A stretch of 64,000 bases of DNA. It comes from CALAED01 sp036555725. GTDB taxonomy: Bacteria > Actinomycetota > Actinomycetes > Streptosporangiales > Streptosporangiaceae. The DNA lies in NCBI GenBank assembly GCA_036555725.1, contig DATBKU010000043.1:94667-158666 (forward strand), written 5' to 3'. The position numbers and the translations under genes are program-made. Below are positions 26,515-34,881 of this stretch, piece by piece. The notes below the pieces were generated by a model, which searched no databases, was not told the origin of the DNA, and worked only from the letters and a program-made list of their open reading frames with translations. Numbering within the stretch: position 1 is the stretch's first letter; each line of letters opens with the position of its first letter.

Positions 26515-27504
26515 TCAGCTGCGAACGGGCACGTTGCGCGGGTTGAAATACGGGAGCGTGGCGAGTTCGCGCATGGCCGACATGGCGTTCTGGTCGCCCT
26601 CGAGCGAGAACTGCGTCTTGTCGTCGGCACCCTTCCCCGCCATGTCGGAATCGAAGTAGAGGACCGCCTTGATCTGCGGGTTCTGCAGCGTCTCCGCGGC
26701 CTCGCGCAGCCACTCGGCGCGGCGCACCCCGTACGAACGAGGCACTCCGAATTCGCCGACCATGACGGGGCGCGGATGTGCCTTCGCCCAGTCCAGGAAC
26801 GGCCGGATCGCCTCGGACAGATTGCGGTACTCGTACTCGTGGCCCGGGTACACGTCGGCGCACACCCAATCGACCTGATCGTCGCCGGGATAGTAGTCGC
26901 CGGCGTTCGAGGAGAAGCCCTTGGCCGTCGGGCACCACACCCACGCCACGTTGTCGACGCCGAGTTGCCGGAAGATGGCGCGGATGCGCTTCCACGCGGC
27001 GATGTAGTCGGCGGGCGAGTGGATCTTCTGCCGGGCGTTGGGCCGCTCCATCTCCCACTGCCACCGCAGGAAGATCGGCTTTCTGGTCGCCTTGATCGCC
27101 CGGGCCCGCTCCCGGATGATCCGATCCTCGGAGCCGGAATTGATGAGCTTCGTGTCGGTGCCGTTCCACGACAGCATGAGATAGCGGTTGCTGTTCAGCA
27201 CGGCGTTGTCGGCCGCCCGCGGAAATGGCTGGTCCCAGGTGCGGTACGTGTGCACGATGTCCAGCTCACGGCCGATGCTCTTCTCGAAGTCGAGCACCGA
27301 CTGGATCCGGCCCTCCTGGGTGAAGGTCGCTTGGCTGGGGTTGACCCACGCGCCGAAGTACGCGCCGCGGGGTGGCGGGGTCGGTGCCACGCCCGGTCGC
27401 ACGGTGCTCTGAATGTCCGGCTTGACGTTGGCCCCGCTCGCGCTGCAGCCCATCAGGCCGAGCGAAAGCGCCAGCACGACCGCCGCGGTCGCGCGACCTC
27501 TCAC
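26515..27504 (-). CDS. GH26-like glycoside hydrolase lipoprotein, 329 aa
   Basis: A signal peptide ends in the lipobox LMGC (Cys20), so the enzyme is predicted to be anchored on the outer face of the membrane. The catalytic domain has the GH26-type pair: acid in LRWQWEMER (Glu151) and nucleophile in VMVGEFGVP (Glu251), 100 residues apart, with VDWVCADVYPG between. It is a distant paralogue of the enzyme at 16807-18153; both have the strand order FEKxIGR...(D)IxHxY near the start. The start GTG 27504 is fixed by a strong GGAGG site 8-12 nt upstream; longer readings have no support. It probably cleaves the exported polymer for release or length control. Confidence 0.82.
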   Translation of the reverse strand: MRGRATAAVVLALSLGLMGCSASGANVKPDIQSTVRPGVAPTPPPRGAYFGAWVNPSQATFTQEGRIQSVLDFEKSIGRELDIVHTYRTWDQPFPRAADNAVLNSNRYLMLSWNGTDTKLINSGSEDRIIRERARAIKATRKPIFLRWQWEMERPNARQKIHSPADYIAAWKRIRAIFRQLGVDNVAWVWCPTAKGFSSNAGDYYPGDDQVDWVCADVYPGHEYEYRNLSEAIRPFLDWAKAHPRPVMVGEFGVPRSYGVRRAEWLREAAETLQNPQIKAVLYFDSDMAGKGADDKTQFSLEGDQNAMSAMRELATLPYFNPRNVPVRS

Positions 27505-27535
27505 GATGTGATTCCTCCGTCTGATCTGCGCTGCG

Positions 27536-28441
27536 TCAGATTCCGCGGCCGCGCGAGTGCAGTGTGCGCAGCACCCGCTCGCCCGAGACGAGCCCGGATG
27601 CCACGGCGAGCGCGAACGGCACTCGCCGCTCCTTCCAGTTGGCACGGAACGCCCGGCCGGCCCAGCGCACTGCCGTCCGGCGCCGCCCGAGGCAGGCGTA
27701 ACCGAACGCGATCTGCCCGTAGACGCGGGCACCGCCAACCGGCGAACGCCCGATCTCGGGGTACCGGTCGAGGAACCATAGCAACGCGGCGACCTTTGTC
27801 TCCCACGCCTGGGCATAGTAGGACGTGGCGCCCCACAGAATCCGGACAAACGGCTGATCCACGTTAACGATCGGGTGGCGGCGGGCCAGTTTCAGCGCCA
27901 GATCCCAGTCTTCTCCCTGGCTGCCGGGGATCTCCTCGTCGACCATCCCGACGTCGAGCAGGGCCGCCCGCTTGGCGAGGTATGTGGAGGAATGCACCAT
28001 CACCATGCGGGAGCGGATGAGGTCGTCGAAGGTGACGCGACCGGCGAAGGCGAGCCGGGGGATCTGTTTGCCGTCGAAGTCGATGAGAATGCCGCAGCTG
28101 GCCATCTCCGCGCCGCGGGCGACCCGGAGCGCATCGACCTGAGCCGCGAGCTTGCCCGGCCGCCACTCGTCATCGTCGTCGCAGAACGCCACGAGATCGG
28201 TGTCGAGCGCCAGAATCCCGCTGTTGCGGGCACCGGCGAGGCCGGGCGTCAGGGTGTTCTCGATGACCTCGACCCGGTCGGAGACCAAGCTCTTGTCGGG
28301 CTCCGCCCGGTCGTACACGATCACCGCGCGCAGCTCGCCTTCGTAGTCCTGGGCGAGTACGGCGTCGAGGGCGCGGCGCAGCAATTCGGGGCGGTCGTGG
28401 GTGGGCAGCACGACACCGACGGACGGCAGCTCGGCGCTCAT
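27536..28441 (-). CDS. Family 2 glycosyltransferase, 301 aa
   Basis: A GT-A fold of the GT2 type is present: VGVVLPTHDRPELLRRAL at the N-terminus, the nucleotide-sugar-binding loop GLAGARNSGI, and the metal-binding acidic cluster AFCDDDDEWRPGKL (D-x-D). The later EDWDLALKLAR motif holds the catalytic base region. No membrane helix is present, so it acts at the cytoplasmic face on lipid-linked acceptors. It overlaps the upstream sulfotransferase by 4 nt and is followed by the GH26-like lipoprotein gene 31 nt downstream. It is the only GT2 enzyme in the cluster; more sugars in the repeat unit would require transferases encoded elsewhere. Confidence 0.9.
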   Translation of the reverse strand: MSAELPSVGVVLPTHDRPELLRRALDAVLAQDYEGELRAVIVYDRAEPDKSLVSDRVEVIENTLTPGLAGARNSGILALDTDLVAFCDDDDEWRPGKLAAQVDALRVARGAEMASCGILIDFDGKQIPRLAFAGRVTFDDLIRSRMVMVHSSTYLAKRAALLDVGMVDEEIPGSQGEDWDLALKLARRHPIVNVDQPFVRILWGATSYYAQAWETKVAALLWFLDRYPEIGRSPVGGARVYGQIAFGYACLGRRRTAVRWAGRAFRANWKERRVPFALAVASGLVSGERVLRTLHSRGRGI

Positions 28442-29421
28442 GAGTGGGGTGCCCCTCCCAGGTAACCGTAGTGGCGCAGCAGCGGGAACGTCAGCGCCGT
28501 GACGCGGCGCCGGTCGACGAGCGCCAGCCGGGTGCGCCACGTGTCGTCGCGGCGCAGCAGGACCGGCCCGGTCTGGAACCGCATCGGGTTCCCCGAGGCC
28601 GTGTGGTTGGCGGACAGCCGGGCGGTGACCCCACCGTCGGCCTCCGTCATGAACGCGAGGGCCGTGTCGTCTGCGGGCAGCCCGGCGAACCGCGCGATGC
28701 GCCGCAGCGACCTGACGGGCGCACGCAGGAACTCCTCGTACCGCACCAGCGTGGTCGGAATGCCCCGCCGGGCCAGCAGCGCGAACGCCCCGTTCTCGGC
28801 GTTCCAGTGCGCGGCGGCCTTGGCCGGCGACCACTGCGCCATGAACTCCCCGGTGTCGCTCACGGCCTCGGGCCGCCGCACCTGCTTGGTCCAGGAGTAG
28901 GCGACCCCGCGGCTGTCCCGGACAACGTGCAGGACGCGCAGGTCGATGCCCTCGGCGCCGCGCGGCTGGGCCCCCCAGCGCAGACAGAACGCGAGCGAGG
29001 CGTGCTTGCTCGAGTCGATGACCACCCGGGCGCCGCTGACCTGCCGTACGGCCTGGTAAAGCCGGACATAGAAGGAGACATACGCGTCGACCCGCCCGCG
29101 CGTGGCCGACGGCAGGGCGGGCAGCGCCAGCGTCGGGATGAACCGGATGCGGTCCACCGAGTCCCGCAGGGCGCGGAACTCCTCGATGTCGAGCCCGTCC
29201 CAGCCGCCGAACGCCAGCCGGCCCACCTCGGTCCAGAACGGGCAGTCGTGGAACGACTCGCCGCAGCCGCAGCGCTCGCCCGAGACGACGCCGCGCTCCC
29301 ACAGGTGGACCACCTCGCCCAGCGACACCGCCCCCGGCAGCTCGCCGAGCAGGCGCTCCAGCAGCGTGGTGCCGCTGCGGCCGAGGCCGCCGAGGTAGAG
29401 CACGCGGGTGGGGGGTTCCAT
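28438..29421 (-). CDS. Sulfotransferase (PAPS-dependent), 327 aa
   Basis: The N-terminus holds the 5'-phosphosulfate loop LGGLGRSGTTLLERLL (residues 10-25). About 150 residues later the 3'-phosphate site VVRDSRGVAYSW follows, as in family 3 type (Sulfotransfer_3) enzymes. A CGCGESFHDCPFW segment near residue 53 is a Cys-rich loop common in this subgroup. It would move sulfate from PAPS onto a hydroxyl. It starts the group with the GT2 gene (4-nt overlap) and lies 7 nt downstream of cysN, so it is probably in one transcript with the PAPS genes. Confidence 0.9.
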   Translation of the reverse strand: MEPPTRVLYLGGLGRSGTTLLERLLGELPGAVSLGEVVHLWERGVVSGERCGCGESFHDCPFWTEVGRLAFGGWDGLDIEEFRALRDSVDRIRFIPTLALPALPSATRGRVDAYVSFYVRLYQAVRQVSGARVVIDSSKHASLAFCLRWGAQPRGAEGIDLRVLHVVRDSRGVAYSWTKQVRRPEAVSDTGEFMAQWSPAKAAAHWNAENGAFALLARRGIPTTLVRYEEFLRAPVRSLRRIARFAGLPADDTALAFMTEADGGVTARLSANHTASGNPMRFQTGPVLLRRDDTWRTRLALVDRRRVTALTFPLLRHYGYLGGAPHS

Positions 29422-29428
29422 AGGGCGG

Positions 29429-30706
29429 CTACTTCGCGTCGATGATCATACCGGCGGCGACCGTGCCGTTGGTGGCCTCGTCGACGAGGATGAAGCCGCC
29501 GGTGAACCGGTTCCGGTCGTACTCGTCGACGAACAGCGGCTGGGTCACGCGCAGGCCGACCCGGCCGATCTGGTTGAGGTGCAGCGCCTGGGCGTCCTCG
29601 TCACGGTGCAGGGTGTTGACGTCGAGCTGGTAGTGCAGGTCGCGGACCAGCGCCCGGGCGGTACGGGTGGTGTGCTTGATGATCAGCTTCGTCCGGGGGG
29701 TGAGCGGGCGTTCGACCGACATCCAGCAGACCATCGCCTCGATGTCCTGAGCGGCGGTCGGCTGGTTGTGCGGGCGGCAGATCATGTCACCCCGGGAGAT
29801 GTCGATCTCGTCGGCCAGCCGCAGCGTCACCGACATGGGCGGGAACGCCTGCTCGACCGGCCCATCGGCCGTGTCGATGTCGGTGATGTGGGTGGTGAGC
29901 CCGGACGGCAGATGCATGACCTCGTCGCCCGGCTTGAGCACCCCGCCGGCCACCTGGCCCGCGTAGCCGCGGTAGTCGTGCAGCTTCGGGTCGGTCGAGC
30001 GGTGCGGGCGGATGACGTACTGCACGGGGAACCGAACGTCGATCAGGTTGCGGTCGGAGGCGATGTGCACGTTCTCCAGGTGATGCAGCAGCGACGGCCC
30101 GTCGTACCAGGGCATGTTGGCCGACCGCTCCACGACGTTGTCACCGTGCAGGGCCGAGATGGGGATGAACGTCAGGTCGCGGACCTCGAGCTTGGACGCG
30201 AACGCGGTGAACTCGTCGTGGATGCGCTCGAAGACCGTCTGGTCGTAGTCGACGAGGTCCATCTTGTTGACCGCCAGCACCAGGTGCGGGACCTTCAGCA
30301 GCGTGGTCAGGAAGGCGTGCCGCCGCGACTGCTCGATGATCCCCTTGCGCGCATCGATCAGGATGATCGCCAGGTCGGCCGTGGAGGCGCCGGTCACCAT
30401 GTTCCGCGTGTACTGAATGTGCCCCGGGGTGTCGGCGATGATGAACTTCCGCCGCGGGGTGGCGAAGTAGCGGTACGCGACGTCGATCGTGATGCCCTGC
30501 TCCCGCTCCGCCCGCAGGCCGTCGGTGAGCAGCGCCAGGTTGGTGTACTCCTCGCCGCGGTCCAGACTGGTGCGCTCCACCGCCTCGAGCTGGTCTTCGA
30601 AGATCGACTTCGAGTCGTACAGCAGACGGCCGATGAGCGTGGACTTGCCGTCGTCGACCGAGCCGGCAGTGGCGAACCGCAAAATGTCCATGCGGGAATC
30701 GGACAT
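29429..30706 (-). CDS. cysN: Sulfate adenylyltransferase subunit 1 (GTPase) CysN, 425 aa
   Basis: This is an EF-Tu-like GTPase: G1 GSVDDGKST (residues 15-23), G3 DTPGH, G4 NKMD, and the two beta-barrel domains behind. With CysD it forms ATP sulfurylase, in which GTP hydrolysis drives formation of APS from sulfate and ATP. The length is that of CysN alone; there is no APS-kinase fusion as in many actinobacterial CysNC proteins, which agrees with a separate CysC at 14104. ATG 30706 lies 1 nt before the stop of cysD. Confidence 0.96.
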   Translation of the reverse strand: MSDSRMDILRFATAGSVDDGKSTLIGRLLYDSKSIFEDQLEAVERTSLDRGEEYTNLALLTDGLRAEREQGITIDVAYRYFATPRRKFIIADTPGHIQYTRNMVTGASTADLAIILIDARKGIIEQSRRHAFLTTLLKVPHLVLAVNKMDLVDYDQTVFERIHDEFTAFASKLEVRDLTFIPISALHGDNVVERSANMPWYDGPSLLHHLENVHIASDRNLIDVRFPVQYVIRPHRSTDPKLHDYRGYAGQVAGGVLKPGDEVMHLPSGLTTHITDIDTADGPVEQAFPPMSVTLRLADEIDISRGDMICRPHNQPTAAQDIEAMVCWMSVERPLTPRTKLIIKHTTRTARALVRDLHYQLDVNTLHRDEDAQALHLNQIGRVGLRVTQPLFVDEYDRNRFTGGFILVDEATNGTVAAGMIIDAK

Positions 30707-30707
30707 T

Positions 30708-31622
30708 TCAGAAATAGCCTTCCTTTTTGCGGTCTTCCATCGCCGCTTCGCTGGACCGGTCGTCGGCGCGGGTCTGTCCGCGCTCGGTGATGCGGGTGGC
30801 CGCGATCTCCTCGATCACGTCGTCGATCGCCGTCGCCACCGACTTGACCGCGCCGGTGCAGCTCATGTCGCCGACCGTACGGTAGCGGACCATCGCCTCG
30901 AACGCGGGCTCGTCGTCGCCGCGGTTGGCGTACGGGCTGTCTGCGAGCAGCATCCCGTCGCGCTCGAACACCATTCTGGTGTGGGCGAAGTAGATCGACG
31001 GGATCTCCAGCTCTTCACCCCGGATGTAGTCCCAGATGTCGAGCTCGGTCCAGTTGGACAGCGGGAAGACGCGGACGTGTTCACCCCGCTGGATCTTGGT
31101 GTTGTACAGGTTCCACAGCTCGGGCCGCTGGTTCTTGGGGTCCCACTGGCCGAACTCGTCGCGGAACGACACCACCCGCTCCTTTGCGCGGGCCTTCTCC
31201 TCGTCCCGGCGGGCGCCGCCGAAGGCCGCGTCGAACTGGTGCTCCTCGATGGCGTCGAGCAAGGTCGTGGTCTGCAGCCGGTTGCGGCTGGCCCGCCTGC
31301 CCTTCTCCTCGACGACCCGGCCCTGGTCGATCGAGTCCTGCACGGACGCCACGACCAGCCGGATGCCGAGCTCCGCCACCCGCCGGTCGCGATACTCGAT
31401 CACCTCGGGAAAGTTGTGGCCGGTGTCGACGTGCATGATCGGGAACGGGACCGGGGCCGGCCAGAACGCCTTCTCGGCGAGCCGGAGCAGTGTGATGCTG
31501 TCCTTGCCGCCGGAGAACAGCAGCACGGGCCGCTCGAACTCCGCCGCGACCTCGCGAATGATGTGGATCGCCTCGGCCTCGAGCACATCGAGCTGGGACA
31601 GTCGGTAGTCGCTGCGCTGCAT
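30708..31622 (-). CDS. cysD: Sulfate adenylyltransferase subunit 2 CysD, 304 aa
   Basis: The PP-loop SGGKDS (residues 37-42) of the ATP-pyrophosphatase fold, the MHVDTGHNFPEVIEYRD segment and the FGGARRDEEKARAKER motif are all conserved. The chain catalyses adenylation of sulfate in complex with CysN. The gene begins at ATG 31622, 2 nt after the cysQ stop, and ends 1 nt before cysN, so cysQ-cysD-cysN are one unit. No cysH, cysI or cysteine biosynthesis gene is near, so the pathway here stops at PAPS. This fits sulfation rather than assimilatory reduction. Confidence 0.96.
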   Translation of the reverse strand: MQRSDYRLSQLDVLEAEAIHIIREVAAEFERPVLLFSGGKDSITLLRLAEKAFWPAPVPFPIMHVDTGHNFPEVIEYRDRRVAELGIRLVVASVQDSIDQGRVVEEKGRRASRNRLQTTTLLDAIEEHQFDAAFGGARRDEEKARAKERVVSFRDEFGQWDPKNQRPELWNLYNTKIQRGEHVRVFPLSNWTELDIWDYIRGEELEIPSIYFAHTRMVFERDGMLLADSPYANRGDDEPAFEAMVRYRTVGDMSCTGAVKSVATAIDDVIEEIAATRITERGQTRADDRSSEAAMEDRKKEGYF

Positions 31623-31624
31623 GA

Positions 31625-32452
31625 TCAGGACTTTCTCTCCCCAGATAGTTCGTCTGGCAGGGTCACCGACCTGATGCCGGCGAGCAGCGTCGGCGCCAGC
31701 ACGGGGTGGCAGACCAGGATATCCGGCAGTTCGAGGTCCTTTTGGTTGTACGCCAAGGCGGACCCGTCGATGCGCGACGCGTGCGCCCCGGCCGCCAGGG
31801 CCACGGCCGCCGGCGCCGCCGAGTCCCATTCGTACTGGCCGCCGGCGTGGATGTAGGCGTCGACCTCGCCGAGCAGCACCGCGGCGATCTTCGCCCCGGC
31901 CGACCCGATCGGCACCAGCTCCACCTCCTGCTCCAAGCGCTCGGCCAGCCGCTGTACGAACTCGGGCGGACGGGTACGGCTCACCGCCACTCGCACGCGA
32001 TCGGCGAGGGGACGGTCGGCCATGGTCAGCGGGATCTCCTCGGCCGTGTGCTCGTCGAGGATCTCGGCGCCGCCGGTACCCAGGGTGCCGAGCGTCTTGC
32101 CCTGGGCGGGCAGCGCGACGGCCCCGGCGGCCAGCTCGCCCCGCTCCCAGAGCGCCACGTGTACGGCCCAGTCGCTGCGGCCGTCCTCGCCGAACTCACG
32201 GGTCCCGTCGAGCGGGTCGACGATCCAGACGCGCTCAGCCTCCAGCCGTGCGGCATCGTCCATGCCCTCTTCGCTGAGCACCGCATCGCCGGGACGCTGC
32301 GCGTTCAGGGCCGCGACGAGGTAGTCGTGCGATGCACGGTCACCCGCGTCCTTCAGTGCGCGCGGGTCGGCGAAGCCGCGTTTGGCCCTCAGCCCGAGCA
32401 GCAACCGGCCCGCCTCGGTCGCGAGTCCGGCTGCCAAGGCGTGATCAGTCAC
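31625..32452 (-). CDS. cysQ: 3'(2'),5'-bisphosphate nucleotidase CysQ, 275 aa
   Basis: An inositol-monophosphatase-fold enzyme with the metal sites in place: the SEEGMDD region, WIVDPLDGTREF (D-P-x-D-G-T), and EWDSAAPAAVA (W-D-x-A). It hydrolyses PAP, the product and inhibitor of sulfotransferases, to AMP and phosphate. GTG 32452 is supported by GGGAGAA a few nt upstream. It lies between the sugar transferase gene and cysD, so the donor-recycling step is encoded next to donor synthesis. Confidence 0.94.
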   Translation of the reverse strand: MTDHALAAGLATEAGRLLLGLRAKRGFADPRALKDAGDRASHDYLVAALNAQRPGDAVLSEEGMDDAARLEAERVWIVDPLDGTREFGEDGRSDWAVHVALWERGELAAGAVALPAQGKTLGTLGTGGAEILDEHTAEEIPLTMADRPLADRVRVAVSRTRPPEFVQRLAERLEQEVELVPIGSAGAKIAAVLLGEVDAYIHAGGQYEWDSAAPAAVALAAGAHASRIDGSALAYNQKDLELPDILVCHPVLAPTLLAGIRSVTLPDELSGERKS

Positions 32453-32475
32453 ACGTTCTCCCCGCGACGGCCGAT

Positions 32476-33951
32476 TCAGTACGCGCCGGATCCACGTGCG
32501 ACCGCGGACCAGGTCTTCCACAGGATCTGCAGGTCCAGCATCAGGGACCAGTTTTCTACATAGCGCAGATCGAGCCGGACTGATTCCTCCCACGACAGAT
32601 CCGATCGGCCGCTCACCTGCCACAGGCCGGTCATGCCGGGCCGGACGACCAGTCGCCGGCGGACGTCGTCGCCGTACTTGGCGACCTCTTCGGGCAGCGG
32701 CGGTCGCGGGCCGACCAGCGACATGTCACCCCGCAGCACGTTCACGAGCTGCGGCAGTTCGTCGAGTGAGTACCGGCGCAGCCGGGCCCCCACCGAGGTG
32801 ATCCGCGGATCCTTCTTGATCTTGAAGAGCAGGCCGTCGTGTTCGTTCCGCTGCAACAGGGCGGGCTTGCGTCGCTCGGCGTCGGCCACCATCGTGCGGA
32901 ACTTCAGCACAGTGAACTCGCGGCCGTCGCGGCCGATCCGGGTCTGCCGGAACAGTACCGGTCCGTGGCTGTTCAACCGGATCGCGATGCTGATCACCGC
33001 GAACAGCGGCGCCAGCACCAGCAGCGCGGTGAGCGCGGCCACGCGGTCGAACAGGCTCTTGACCAGTTGCCGCCCGCCGCTCAGCTCAGGGTGCTCCACG
33101 TGCAGCAGGGGCAGCCCGGCGACCGGGCGGATCGAGATGCGCGGGCCGGCGACGTCCATGAGGGCGGGTGCCACGACGAGCTCCACGGAGTCTCGCTCGA
33201 GCTGCCAGGCGAGCCGCCGCAGCGCGACGCCGTTCATCTCCGGGCAGGCCAGCACGGCGACGCTGTCGGCCCCGATGCTGTTGACCACCAGTGCGGCGTC
33301 GCCGAAGTCGCCCAGCACCGGGACGCCCTCCACCTCTTTGACGGCGTCGTCACCGGAGGACAGCGCGGTGGGCAGGCACACGGCCACGATGTTCATGCCG
33401 TGGTAGCGCTTCTGGCGCAGCAGCTTGATCAGGTCGCTGAGGGCGGCCCGATGGCCCATGGCGACGACCTGGCGCATGCACTTGCCCTCCCACCGCAGCC
33501 GGTGCAGGCGCTTGCGCAGCTTGTAGCGGGCCAGGATGTTGAGCGCGGTGGCGAACGGCATGGCGATCACGACGTAACCGCGCGCGACGTCGGTCTTCGT
33601 GGCGTACGCGATGATCGCCACCGAGGCGGTCAGCACGAACCCGGACTGCAGGACGCGGCGGAACTCCTCCGAGCCCACGCCGATGAGCCGCGGCTCGTAC
33701 GCGCGGCAGAGCGCGAGCGTCAGGATCCACAGGAACGGCAGCGAGGCGGTCATCGCGATGTACGGAAGGGTGTAGATGTTCGCCACGCCGCGGAACCGGA
33801 TGCCGAGGGCGACGAGACCGGCCAGGAGCATGCTCAGGAAGTCGATGAAGAGCGCGCTCCGGACGTACCAGGACGTCCATCCGCCAGACTGCTCGCGCCG
33901 GGTAACGATTGCGGCGTCGGTCACGGCCCGCATTTCGTTGACCACCGCCAT
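32476..33951 (-). CDS. Polyprenyl glycosylphosphotransferase (priming sugar transferase), 491 aa
   Basis: Four N-terminal membrane helices and a nucleotide-binding-like central region are followed by a fifth hydrophobic segment (about residue 300). A C-terminal bacterial sugar transferase domain then has its signatures: FRQTRIGRDGREF, LKFRTM, and SLDELPQLVNVLRGDMSLVGP, ending with GLWQVSGRSDLSW. It starts synthesis by placing a sugar-1-phosphate on undecaprenyl phosphate. It is the first gene of the minus-strand half (32476-26515), facing the pth region, with the dyad at 34091-34105 in its promoter gap. The start is ATG 33951, with ATG 33933 a possible alternative; neither has a strong ribosome-binding site. 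Confidence 0.93.
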   Translation of the reverse strand: MAVVNEMRAVTDAAIVTRREQSGGWTSWYVRSALFIDFLSMLLAGLVALGIRFRGVANIYTLPYIAMTASLPFLWILTLALCRAYEPRLIGVGSEEFRRVLQSGFVLTASVAIIAYATKTDVARGYVVIAMPFATALNILARYKLRKRLHRLRWEGKCMRQVVAMGHRAALSDLIKLLRQKRYHGMNIVAVCLPTALSSGDDAVKEVEGVPVLGDFGDAALVVNSIGADSVAVLACPEMNGVALRRLAWQLERDSVELVVAPALMDVAGPRISIRPVAGLPLLHVEHPELSGGRQLVKSLFDRVAALTALLVLAPLFAVISIAIRLNSHGPVLFRQTRIGRDGREFTVLKFRTMVADAERRKPALLQRNEHDGLLFKIKKDPRITSVGARLRRYSLDELPQLVNVLRGDMSLVGPRPPLPEEVAKYGDDVRRRLVVRPGMTGLWQVSGRSDLSWEESVRLDLRYVENWSLMLDLQILWKTWSAVARGSGAY

Positions 33952-34090
33952 AACGCTGACACCCCCTGCAACGTCTGCCTCTCAAATGCATGTACGTCAC
34001 CAGGACGCCGCAACGGCTCCGAAGGTTCACGCGTCACCCGAACCTTGCCTCGCGAGCATCTTACGGGCGCGTTGGCAGAGCTGCCGGGAG

Positions 34091-34105
34091 ATCTGTCAGA
34101 CAGAT
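34091..34105. promoter_or_regulatory. Perfect 15-nt palindrome, candidate operator of the sugar-transferase operon
   Basis: ATCTGTC-A-GACAGAT is a perfect dyad with 7-nt arms around one base. It lies 140 nt upstream of the sugar transferase start, in an A+T-richer part of the 277-nt gap 33952-34228. No other gene is seen in that gap. The cognate regulator is unknown. Confidence 0.5.
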
Positions 34106-34228
34106 AGCTACTGATCAGGGCACATGGCCAAGGGCGCCGGGCGAAAGCGGCGAAGTACGCGGACCTCCCGGATGTCAGGGCTGGTCACAGCAATGAGTAT
34201 GGGATTGATCACACAGCAGAATTAGCCC

Positions 34229-34807
34229 TCAGGTCGTGGCGTGGAAGTTGTTCTGCGCGGCGGCCAGGCCTTCGTGCACGAGCGCCTCGGTGGCGTCGGC
34301 CGCCTGCTCGAGATGCAGCGCCAACTCCTTGCGCTCGGCGGCGGAGAAGTCCCGCAGGACGAACGTCGCCGCGTCCATCCGGCCCGGCGGCCGCCCGATG
34401 CCGAAGCGTACGCGCAGGTAGTCGCGACTCCCCAGCGACTTGGTGAGGGAGCGCAGGCCGTTGTGCCCGTTGTCGCCGCCGCCTTTCTTGAGCCGGATGG
34501 CGCCGTACGGGATGTCGAGCTCGTCGTGGACGACGATCAGCCGATCCAGCGGAACCTTGAAGAAGTCCCGCACCGCGGACACCGGACCGCCTGACTCGTT
34601 CATGTACGACCGAGGCTTGGCGAGCACGACCCGTTCGCCGCCGAGCCGTCCCTCGATCACCTCAGCGCGGCCCTTGTGCGCCTTGAACCGGCCGCCCATC
34701 CGCTCGGCGAGGACGTCGACCACCATGAACCCCGCGTTGTGCCGGTTCCCCGCGTACTCGGGCCCGGGGTTGCCGAGCCCCACCACCAGCCAAGAGGTTG
34801 TCGCCAT
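34229..34807 (-). CDS. pth: Peptidyl-tRNA hydrolase, 192 aa
   Basis: Pth releases peptides from peptidyl-tRNA. The conserved N-terminus LVVGLGNPGPEYAGNRHNAGF includes the catalytic His and Asn. SYMNESGGPV, VVHDELD with the catalytic Asp, and KKGGGDNGHNGLRS are all present. ATG 34807 is used rather than the in-frame ATG 34867 because the family begins just before LVVGLGNPG. It is the last gene of the glmU-prs-rplY-pth series. A strong hairpin lies between it and rplY. Confidence 0.96.
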   Translation of the reverse strand: MATTSWLVVGLGNPGPEYAGNRHNAGFMVVDVLAERMGGRFKAHKGRAEVIEGRLGGERVVLAKPRSYMNESGGPVSAVRDFFKVPLDRLIVVHDELDIPYGAIRLKKGGGDNGHNGLRSLTKSLGSRDYLRVRFGIGRPPGRMDAATFVLRDFSAAERKELALHLEQAADATEALVHEGLAAAQNNFHATT

Positions 34808-34833
34808 CGCTGTGTGCTCCGTATGCGACGGTA

Positions 34834-34864
34834 ACGCCCCGGCCGCGTGCGGCGGCCGGGGCGT
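34834..34864 (-). terminator. GC-rich hairpin between rplY and pth
   Basis: CGCCCCGGCCGC and GCGGCCGGGGCG form a 12-bp perfect stem (13 with the flanking A-T pair) around a 5-nt loop, 18 nt downstream of the rplY stop. There is no T run, as is common in actinobacteria. It may end most rplY transcripts before pth. Confidence 0.6.
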
Positions 34865-34881
34865 CACTCGCAGGTTTGCCG

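Noticed and set aside
30708..31622. Reading cysD/cysN as part of cysteine biosynthesis
   Set aside because: No PAPS reductase, sulfite reductase or cysteine synthase gene is in the window, while two sulfotransferases and CysQ are adjacent.
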